A stretch of 64,000 nucleotides of DNA from Parapristionchus giblindavisi (lineage: Eukaryota > Nematoda > Chromadorea > Rhabditida > Diplogasteridae), in assembly GCA_943737045.1 (NCBI GenBank), contig CALSFV010000009.1:744001-808000 (forward strand), given 5' to 3'. The translations under genes and the position numbers were made by a program. Below the pieces are notes generated by a model. The model did not search any database. It was not told the origin of the DNA and saw nothing but the letters and a program-made list of their open reading frames with translations. Positions 55,687 through 64,000 of this stretch are shown here, piece by piece (within the stretch, counting starts at the first letter, position 1; the number at the start of each line of letters is the position of its first letter).

Positions 55687-56267
55687 TTATACCATTTCAT
55701 AATCGCCTTTGCTTGTATTTACTTCTTTGTCATTGTTGTTGTTCTTCTTCTTACATTTTACCACGGCGAGTACGATGAGAATAAGAAGAAGAATCAGAGG
55801 TAGAAGCAGAAGAGGAATGATAGATGAGCCTGAAACTACCCTTATAAATGAACAATTTGAAATAGAACATAATGTAGAATATAATCAATGAATAGTTTAA
55901 CTCACTATGATTAGCAGAAGAAGAAGTCGATGGAGGAGCTATAGGCGCATCTGAATTTATGCAAATTAATGATTTTTACATAGATTTACATAAACAAATT
56001 GAAATAGAACATGAAGAAGATAATCAGTTAACTCACGTCGATCAGTGGCAGCACTGTATACCTCAGTGAAAGGTGCAGCTGAAGTAACAGTGATAGGAGC
56101 AGCTGAATTTTAGTAAATTAGTGACTTTCACACAGAAACACCCGAACAATTGGAAATATAACAAGATGTATAAGAGATTCATGGAATAGCTGACTCACCA
56201 TGTATTGTTGTATCATTATATTCATCCATTGTAGTCCTGGTAGATGATGTAGAAGTAAGAGTTGTTT
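55687..56267 (-). CDS. Single-pass membrane protein with repeated Thr/Ser exons (5' truncated)
   Basis: Minus-strand exons 56199-56267, 56037-56102, 55906-55950 and 55687-55829 all join in phase 1. They encode TTLTSTSSTRTTMDEYNDTT, APITVTSAAPFTEVYSAATD, APIAPPSTSSSANH and SIIPLLLLPLILLLILIVLA followed by VVKCKKKNNNNDKEVN and a tail ending GDYEMV. This fits a type I membrane protein: a Thr/Ser/Pro-rich (possibly O-glycosylated) ectodomain, one hydrophobic helix with a basic stop-transfer stretch, and a short tail. The exons and their introns resemble each other (AAATTCAG acceptors, GTGAGT donors), a sign of serial exon duplication. The 5' part, including any signal peptide, is not found; sequence above about 56340 is a repeat shared with other units. 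Confidence 0.6.
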
Positions 56268-56334
56268 CTGAATTTAAGTAAATTAGCATTTTTACACAGA
56301 ATGAAATCTACAAACCAGGAATGCAATAGTAGTT

Positions 56335-57290
56335 GCCTCTATGACGCACACATCATGAAAATTTGAGGAATAGTTTTGCGTCCATGTCCAAACCCCTGAT
56401 TTAGGCAGCATTATTAGATGGGAGTCGTTAGCAATTATACCATTATACCAGTGACTATACCTTTTTCGATTTAAGAATTGAGGCAGGTGATGTTAGAAGC
56501 ACGAGTGGATCCTTTTCTTTCCCAGCTGAGTTGTGCATTAGACATCGTTGTTGAATTTCCAATTATGAATAACGGCCGAATATCCTCCAAGTTATAACCC
56601 TGAAAAAATTGGATCATCTTATGTTTCTGGCATTACAGTAACATAACATAACATAACATAATTTATCAGGGGTCGCATAGTTGCGCTGATCAGGCGTTAG
56701 AGTGTTCATTCGTCATCAGTTAGGCTCCACCAGCGTTGTCCAATTCTCTTCGTAATCTCGTTCCTCCATCTTTCAAGCGGTCTTCCTTGTCCTCTGTTGG
56801 ATATTCGATCATATGGTATCCAAACTGTTAATCTCCTTGTCCATCACATTACATTACATTACATCACATTACATTACATTACTTGGCATTACAGTAGTGA
56901 TATTAAATTATTTCATTTAGCCATTTATGATTCCTCTCTTACCTTTTCTATATTATAATGATTGTTTTATAATCTTTTTTTTTCATTTTTTAATATATAA
57001 GGGAGAAGATCTTATCTGCTTCACATATTACCTTTTTTTATAAAATCGATCATTTGAATACAGCAAATAATATAATTAATATATTCCTGACGGTCAGTAT
57101 AGGTGACCTGAAAATAGGAAAGCATATTTATGTATTCATCTAGACGGAAACAAAGGGAAAGGTAAAGGAATGCCCCTTGATCCCTCAAGGGGGAGAGTTT
57201 TTCTAAAAAAATCAAACGCTGCGGCACTAGTGCGGTGATCATCCGTCAGTGGGAGGTCAAAGGCAAAAACGGTATAATTACGAATATTTG
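56335..57290. repeat. Duplicated segment, unit 3, middle part
   Basis: TGCGTCCATGTCCAAA.CCCTGATTTAGGCAGCATTATTAGATGG (56378) matches 43677 and 35113. The sequence then follows units 1 and 2 to CAAAGGCAAAAACGGTATAATTACGAATAT, where A3 is inserted. It includes a LINE stub at 56641-56883. Confidence 0.65.
56641..56883 (-). pseudogene. Non-LTR retrotransposon 3' stub with target duplication
   Basis: The minus strand reads NRGQGRPLERWRNEITKRIG and QRWWSLTDDE before a stop (TCA complement at 56706-56708): the GRP--RW-(D/N)-I motif that ends many non-LTR RTs. A (TTATG)n-type tail is at the 3' end (56641-56661) and (CATTA)n lies at the other end. TGGCATTACAGTA flanks both sides (56628-56640 and 56884-56896), a 13-bp target duplication. 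Units 1 and 2 lack it. Confidence 0.8.
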
Positions 57291-59080
57291 TTAAGACACC
57301 GGCTCAGTAAGCCTCCCGGTAGTGCCGGACATCGACCTCACCGATTTGGCTCAAAATTTTTTTGTGGATACCCCCATGGCCCCCCATCACAAAATGGGTA
57401 TTCATTTGGGCTGGGTCCTTGAAACATAAATGTGGCGGGTTCTCGAAATTTGAAAACTCGATTTTCACCAAAAAAAAGTGGAGCGACCTAGGTTCAATGT
57501 TAGTGTCGATTAATTACAAGTATGCCTAGACAACAAAAACTCGCTATAGGACGGTTCGGATATCCGATCGCAAACTGATTTTTTTACCTCCTCAAAACAC
57601 ATTAAAATTAATTAAAATTTTAAATTACAAAATCGCACAATTATTTTAGCCTTATCTTATAGAGCAAAAATTCCGCGTCGAATGAGGGTAAAAATTAAAA
57701 AATCGATAGACCCCTATTTTGAGAAAAATGGACATGACCATGACTCGAAAATATATTTGTTTTTGAAACCCCTCATGTTTGTACTCATATTGAAGAGCTC
57801 GTCGAGAAGAACAACTTTCATGTTGAAAATTTAATCTGAAACTCATGTACAAGAGAGTTTCACACGTTTTCCTGCAATTTTGATTAAAATGAAAATAAAA
57901 TATTTTTAAAACAAAAAAGCGCAGTCTAATTTTTGCCTCATCTTATAGAGCAAAAAATTCCGCGTCGAATGAGGGTAAAAATTAAAAAATCGATAGACCC
58001 CTATTTTGAGAAAAATGGGTCTGACCATGACTCGAAAATATTTTTGTTTTCAAACCTCCTCATGTTAGTACTCATATTGAAGAGCTCGTCGAGTAGAACA
58101 ACTTTCATGTTGCACGTTTTGTCTGACACTCATGTACAAGAGAGATACACACGATTTTGCAAAAAAATATTTTTATTTCGCTTAACTCAAAATTGGTCAC
58201 AAAATCGTGTGTATCTCTCTTGTGCATGAGTTTCAGACAAAATGTCCAACGCGAAAGTTGTTTAACTCAAAAAGATCTTCAATATGAGCACAAATATGAG
58301 GGGGTTTGAAAACAAAAATATTTTCGAGTCATGGTCAGGCCCATTTTTCTCAAAATAGGGGTCTATCGATTTTTTAATTTTTACCCTCATTCGACGCGGA
58401 ATTGTTTGCTCTATAAGATGACGTAAAAATTAGACTGCGCTTTTTTGTTTTAAAAATATTTTATTTTCATTTTAATCAAAATTGCAGGAAAACGTGTGAA
58501 ACTCTCTTGTACATGAGTTTCAGATAAAACGTTCAACATGAAAGTTGTTCTACTCGACGAGCTCTTCAATATGAGTACAAACATGAGGGGTTTCAAAAAC
58601 AAAAATATTTTCGAGTCATGGTCAGGCCCATTTTTCTCAAAATAGGGGTCTATCGATTTTTTAATTTTTTTCCTCATTCGACGCGGAATTTTTTGCTCTA
58701 TAAGATAAGGCAAAAAAAATTGTGCGATTTTGTAATTTAAAATTTTAATTAATTTTAATGTGTTTTGAGGAGGTAAAAAAATCAGTTTGCGAACGGATAT
58801 CCGAACCGTCCTATAGCGAGTTTTTGTTGTCTAGGCATACTTGTAATTAATCGACACTAACATTGAACCTAGGTCGCTCCACTTTTTTTTGGTTAAAAAT
58901 CGAGTTTTCAAATTTCGAGAACCCGCCACATTTATGTTTCAAGGACCCAGCCCAAATGAATACCCATTTTGTGATGGGGAGCCATGGGGGTATCCACAAA
59001 AAAATTTTGAGCCAAATCGGTGAGGTCGATGTCCGGGGTCACTGGCTCAACCCTCGAATCTTACCGAGCCGGTGTCTTAA
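57291..59080. mobile_element. Palindromic TTAA element, family A, copy A3
   Basis: TTAAGACACCGGCTCAGTAA to TTACCGAGCCGGTGTCTTAA, flanked by TTAA. Arms and centre as in A2, with a few internal block differences. The empty site in the other units reads GGGCTAAACATTACTAAACGGCG (about 35877 and 44339). Confidence 0.9.
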
Positions 59081-60062
59081 ACATTACTAAACGGCGTAAG
59101 TTTCTGAATAAAGTTTTCATGTATTTTTATTTCTTAATCAGAATGGTGACGTGTAGTGTAAGAATTTATGAACACAGAAGAACAAAATGAGAATATTCAA
59201 TAGTAATAAAATAGAGATTTATCTTTTTTTAGTAATAAAATAGAGATATAGTTTGTAAACTTTAGAACGGCGTTGGAGGAAATTTTTTTTCATCTAAAAT
59301 TTTATGTCGTGGGGGGTTCCTACAACGAAACCCCTTATGTCACACTTTCTTCATGTTTTTCTTCATAAAAATGTTTCTGCCCCTGAAGTCGTGTCGCAAA
59401 AGAACATCATGGACTAACATAAAGAAAATTTTCAATGATAAGAAAGCGAATGCGAAACAACGACAAATTCAAAATGAATTTGGTGTGCAAACAAAGTATG
59501 CTCCTTTAAGGAAATGCTCATGTCAAAAGAATAACTCAGTAAAATGCGTTGCTTCTAAGTCAAAATCATTTTGATTATCACTAAAAATGATTATAAAGCG
59601 GTAATTCGTGTGGTTGAAAGCAAACAATGCATTGAAAGAAACGGTGCTCACAAGGGAAAGAAGTCCAGTCTTGATTAGTCCTTCCAAACGTGACCGCGAC
59701 GCACGATGCCATATGTCAGACTGTGGGGCTGATTGATGACTAGCAGGTGTGCTTCCAATGTATGCCTCACATGGGACGAGATAGACGTCTTAATATTATT
59801 TTTTGAAAGTGTTCAGAAGTAATATGTATATTAGGAAAATGGCTAAGAATTCACAATATGACGTATTTTTTTTTAATCTCGAAGATGTGCTTTAAAAAAA
59901 TAAATAGTGAGTGGATGTCGAGCTGTCGAGTTCAGCTTTGGATCATGGATGTGCATTTTTTTGTTTTTCGATTTTTTGTGATTTTTTTATGCATTTCACA
60001 TTTATCATAATAATTTAATTAATTGATTTTTTTTTAAACACAAAAAATGTGAATTGCAAAAA
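59081..60062. repeat. Duplicated segment, unit 3, right part (diverged)
   Basis: CATTACTAAACGGCGTAAGT, GCCCCTGAAGTCGTGTCGCAAAAGAACATCAT and AACGGTGCTCACAAGG match units 1 and 2 but with more substitutions and indels. No gene seen. Confidence 0.6.
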
Positions 60063-60135
60063 TGCCACGAGCCGGGATCGAACCGGCGACCTTATGATCT
60101 TCAGTCATACGCTCTCCCAACTGAGCTATCATGGC
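60063..60135 (-). tRNA. tRNA-Phe (GAA), copy 6
   Basis: Same sequence as copies 1-2. Its 5' flank lacks the GACGGTTTGCTTGTC spacer: GGC is followed directly by TTATTGGATTGG, a deletion that leaves the gene body intact. Confidence 0.9.
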
Positions 60136-60273
60136 TTATTGGATTGGAATGCTAAATGAAGTGAATGTACTCCCTTTCAAGGTTTAAAGATGGAGGCCCT
60201 CGAATGTCTATGCAAATACGTAACATCATTTGTGCAAGAAATTAGTGATATGCAAGAAATTAGCGTGGCTAGG

Positions 60274-60347
60274 CATCTATCCCTTTGTGTAGTGGTAAAT
60301 GCGCTGTCTAGTTAGCGTAACGTCGCGGGTTCGACACCTATTGCCGA
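60274..60347 (+). ncRNA. Diverged tRNA-like sequence
   Basis: TGTAGTGGTAAATGCGC resembles a tRNA D arm/A box and GGGTTCGACACC a B box at tRNA spacing. The anticodon arm (CGCT...AGCG) has an eight-base loop, and no acceptor stem is convincing. Probably a tRNA-derived relic rather than a gene. Confidence 0.35.
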
Positions 60348-61019
60348 ACTTTCTTATTTTCAAAATTTCGCGCCTTTGCCTGTACATCAAGCATGATTCG
60401 TTCATGATTCTAGCGATCAATGAGCTGAATTAGCATAAAATAATCTATGAACGGTATGCAGAACCACTTTGGCTATATTTCTGTCTTCACAGTTTGTTCA
60501 CGAAAATATTCCCCGGACTCCACCTTTAAAGCGCGATTTTTAAAAATAATGTTCCAATTCAAAAAAAAACAGATTGGAAGAGGAATGTATTCTTTTATAT
60601 AAATTGATCGTTTCTTAGTAAATATTTGTTCAAAATCATATAATTAAAATAAACGTGACACTCATATTTCGCCTCGCCGGCCTCTCTGTTCATTCCACAT
60701 GACAACCTCTCCTTATTCAACCAAACCCGTCTGACCTCCGCCTCTCGCTCTTCTTATCCACACGATCTGACGTACTGTGATCAGCTTTGCGCAGTGGCGA
60801 TAACGTGAACAATGAGGCCTAGCCGAGTTGCGTTTATTGCTGGTTGAAAACTTTTCCCAATTGCCCGCTATAGCCCCTGAAACACGGGTGCTATATGCAA
60901 TTTTTGAACGCCCGAAGAGGCAAAAATACAGTTACGTTTTTTTTCAATTATGTAATGATTGCTGATGAAATAAAAATTATAGTAATATAAAAAATTAGCA
61001 AAACTGAGGAACGGAAAAA
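60348..61019. repeat. Repeat shared with 25.8-26.2 kb and a diverged tRNA-Phe unit
   Basis: TTCAAAATTTCGCGCCTTTGCCTG and TTTGTTCACGAAAATATTC match 25799-26215. From AAAGCGCGATTTTTAAAAAT (about 60528) the sequence follows the tRNA-Phe unit. Confidence 0.6.
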
Positions 61020-61092
61020 TGCCACGAGCCGGGATCGAACCGGCGACCTTATGATCTTCAGTCATACGCTCTCCCAACTGAGCTATCATGGC
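61020..61092 (-). tRNA. tRNA-Phe (GAA), copy 7
   Basis: Identical gene body to copies 1-2 with fully paired stems. Lies about 330 bp from the 3' end of N3. Confidence 0.95.
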
Positions 61093-61420
61093 TGACGGTA
61101 AATTGCGTAGGATGCATAAATTTTATGTTTGTGAGCATATCACGTTTTCATTAAATCACTTTTACAATATTATTATGATATTGAATTCTGTTTCAGAAGA
61201 TGAAAGTGTATTCCATGCTCTTTTTTGATTTGCAAATTTTATCTCAAAATAATCTCGACTTCTTAAATCCTATTCTTTTTTTTTTCAATTTTGCATGGTT
61301 TTACCACATTTGCTTGGTTATGTGTCATTTTTTGCAATGTCTCTTGTTTTGCAAATTTATCCAATGAAATCATCGAACTCGTTTATCTATAGGATTGAGA
61401 TTCGATCAGGATATAATCCA

Positions 61421-63295
61421 TTAGTGGTCGTTGTCAGTCGACACCGTCTCGGTAATAGTCTGCAATGTTTTGTGTTTGGTGGTGCAATTAGGAAACGTCG
61501 ACTTACTACGGTAGACGTCATGGAGACGAATGAACGGCGTAGCTCAGCCACAACAAAGACCAGCTTCTTAAAGTAAAATTATTTAAAATCATGTCTATTC
61601 CCGCCCCTTTTAGTCTTTATTTGAACTATTCTAGGATATTTTCAAGGTGGTTTTTGAAGTCATCTTTAGAACAGAACTTACGCGAACTGCAATGAGATCA
61701 GTAGTGGTCAAATTTCTGCCGGAGGCGAGTTTCATCTCAATCTGCCTAAATTCACAATAAATCATTTTACATAGACAAGATTGTATCGCCCACTTGATGA
61801 TGCATTCAATCTTCATCTTGATCGATTCGAACTCCGGGCCTTGAAACTTCTTCGATTTTTGGAGACGTTCATAAACGAGCTAAAATATTTTAAGTCGTAA
61901 AGATTAAAGATCAAAGATCAAAGATCAACCTTGAGTATACGAAGACTATCTTCGATTTCAGTCAGGGATCCCTTCGATATAGCCATCTGCAGACCATTTC
62001 TCTTCATGCAGCAATCGCTTTCACTGCACTAAAGAAGAGATTAACGCTTAGAGATCAAAGATCAAAGATCAATACTCAGGTATAATCATATTTTTGTTAA
62101 GATCAGATACGGTAGCGATGTATAATTCGCAATATCTGTCTGCGACGAAAAATTACGAAACGAAGAACGAAGAGTTTCATTGGCATATCAATAAATCGAT
62201 AAGTACAGTAGTCGTGTTGGTGCTGCTTACACTGCTGTTGCTAGTGGTCTTGTACAACATGGTCTGGAAAAAGGTGGGGCTACAGTATGACATGGAAGAT
62301 AAATTGATCAGTGATAGAGATACTGTATTTAAATGGTGCACCTGAGAGGGATTGGAGTAAACACTTGAAGATGACTGAGATTCGGTGATGGCCTGGAAGT
62401 ATACGGTAAGTGGATGGGATTATTGATTGATTATTCATCAATAATCGATAATCATTACAGGTTCCGAAGTGATCGAGCTGACCGAGATTGGTGAGGAACG
62501 ATTGCACATGGATGAACCGCGTTTCTGGAAAAGACAGAACGCATAAACCCACCAGACAACAGTACACCAACACACCACTACACCATTACCTTGAGAATGT
62601 CGATTATCTTCTTTTTAGGGATATTGGCATCAGGACGCGGCTCACCCTCGAGTTTCTTTCGAATCGATAGATCCTTGGTATACTGCAATATTACGGTAAC
62701 CAATCAATATCAAGCGGCAGATACCGTACCGCTTGTTTGACATCCTTAGTTTCGAGCTCCTTGATACGGTCGACAAGCATCTCATTAACGTCCATAAGGG
62801 CGGGATACTGTAGATATCCAAGTATTCCAATCGTGAACTGACTCCATTCCCACAAACCTCGAGCTTGCGCTTCTCATCTTCAGGATTGGCCTTATTGTAG
62901 ATGACGAGACGAACTTCAGTCTTGACTGTCTCCTTGTTGGGACGAGAGCGACGGACTACCAGACACCTAGAGATCAAAGATCAAAGATCAGATCGAAAAG
63001 GTCAGAATTCACAAACTTTCTTGGTAGTTTCTGGTCTTCCTGGGTAGATCTCTTCTTTCTGCCGATTGAGCGGGCCGTAGATGTCGTTTTGTCCGTGTCA
63101 CTACCTGTAATATTTCAAAGTTGATCTTTGATCTTTGATCTCTCGAAATCGATTACGTGGACTGTTGATGTCGACGGACGTAGTAGAAGCTGAGAGATTA
63201 TTGATTATTAGATAAAATAATAGGAAAGTCGACGTACACGTTGTAGATGACTGAGAGATCTCAGCCTTTACTGGTAGCGCCGACTTTCCTCTCAT
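61421..63295 (-). CDS. Unknown 13-exon gene, paralogue N3 (about 342 aa)
   Basis: All 13 exons of N1 can be followed: ATG at 63295, stop TAA 61421-61423. The only coding length change I found is a loss of nine bases near the end of exon 7 (SITSEP instead of SMTPVEKEP), in frame. Splice sites are kept, with third-position changes at several exon ends, for example ACT for ACG at the end of exon 9. Residue differences are scattered (CSESDCCMKRNGLQMAISKG in exon 10). The keeping of frame and splice sites through this divergence argues that the gene is translated. Function unknown. Confidence 0.8.
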
Positions 63296-63482
63296 GATTA
63301 TGGGGAGAAAAGAACCGTTCAGCACGAATTAAATGGTGCGAAATGAAATGGTTGGGAGAGTATAACGATGAAAGCAAAAAAAAGAATAGTCGCTAATTTA
63401 ATTTGTAACGTAACGATGAATAACATGATTAGTCTTGTTATTACATAGTGCTACGATATTCAAAACTTAAAGTGTACTTTCT

Positions 63483-63682
63483 CTGGTATTTACAAACTAG
63501 TAGTTTACTTTTATTTCCCACTTGCCGTAGACTTGCAAGTCTACGGCTAGTTAAACGTAAGTTTACTAGAAGTGGTGTATAATACGGTAATGCATTTCGT
63601 CAAATGTTCTTTCACTTGTAGTAAACTAGCAGTAAACCACTAGTGACGTCACGTAAGTAAACTACTAGTTTGGAAATACCAG
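63483..63682. mobile_element. MITE family S, clean copy
   Basis: CTGGTATTTACAAACTAGTAG and CTACTAGTTTGGAAATACCAG are inverted tips around AAGTCTACGGCTAGTTAAACG and GTAGTAAACTAGCAGTAAAC. Inserted into the upstream region of N3. Related to 1322-1513. Confidence 0.7.
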
Positions 63683-64000
63683 AGTTCCGCTTTCACTTGA
63701 ATTTGATTCGTAAATCAGTTAGACGGAAGTCTACTTCTACAAGTCTACGACGCAAGTCTACGAGTGGTGTATGCTAATCATATCGTCAAATGTTCTTTCA
63801 CTTGAAGTAGACTTAAAGTACACTGTCGAATTTTAAGCAAACTTTAAGTTTTGAGATACCGGAGTATCAAATGAGTGTCGTTCTATTAGTTTGAGATCCG
63901 CGAATTCATTTTTCGCCATACATATACGGCCATCTCAACTTTGGTCTACATCTTCCTTGTGGAACATACTGTATCATTAACATCTCTGTTGATGACCATA
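63683..64000. repeat. Upstream of N3, shared with N1 and N2
   Basis: AAGTCTACTTCTACAAGTCTACG and GAAGTAGACTTAAAGTACACT match 41440-41530, and ATGAGTGTCGTTCTATTAGTTTGAGATC matches 41573 and 48650. The window ends inside this block. No gene. Confidence 0.55.

Overview
This is nuclear DNA of a nematode, most likely a rhabditid or diplogastrid; I cannot name the genus. The evidence is a seven-transmembrane chemoreceptor gene of nematode serpentine type, short (about 45-80 nt) GT-AG introns with TTTCAG-like acceptors, Tc1-type transposon ends and a very high load of short inverted-repeat elements. There is nothing prokaryotic: no operons, ribosome binding sites or CRISPR arrays. Genes were rebuilt by hand from splice sites and frame continuity, so most coding calls are chains of short exons.

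Left part (1-28.7 kb): the 5' exons of a trypsin-like protease (1.2-1.95 kb) and the 3' exons of a protease (26.3-27.8 kb) stand about 24 kb apart. Between them lie retroelement remnants (RT stubs near 3.5 and 13.7 kb, a solo LTR at 4.84-5.15 kb), an apparently intact chemoreceptor gene (5.48-9.32 kb, minus) with a 2.3-kb palindrome in one intron, two further giant palindromes (9.48-13.15 kb), a foldback element carrying a tRNA-like sequence, a family of three small secreted-protein genes (16.9, 20.6 and 21.2 kb), a tRNA-Ser(AGA), a small membrane-protein gene hit by a palindromic Tc1-like element, and dispersed repeats.

Right part (28.7-64 kb): a segment is present about three times. It holds non-coding repeats, tRNA-Phe(GAA) genes (seven full copies plus one fragment) and a 13-exon gene of unknown family coding for about 345 aa (39.3-41.2, 46.6-48.4 and 61.4-63.3 kb, all minus). 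All three copies are open through every exon. The first two are offset by exactly 7242 bp over their 3' halves, which indicates a recent tandem duplication or conversion. Between copies 2 and 3 is a cluster of three other unfamiliar genes (54.2-56.3 kb): a two-CxxC protein, a KDPK-exon protein and a single-pass membrane protein with serially repeated Thr/Ser exons.

Mobile DNA fills most of the rest. Target-site duplications and paralogous empty sites allow precise calls: five hAT-type elements with 8-bp duplications (11972-12399, 26362-27091, 28721-32426, 33191-34698, 51309-51715), five copies or parts of a TTAA-specific MITE, and long TTAA-flanked palindromes of at least four sequence families with related tips. 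Two TTAA elements sit at the dyad centre of a 3.7-kb hAT foldback. The most unusual items are the unknown triplicated gene, foldbacks carrying tRNA-like Pol III boxes, and the palindrome families that share tips but not interiors.
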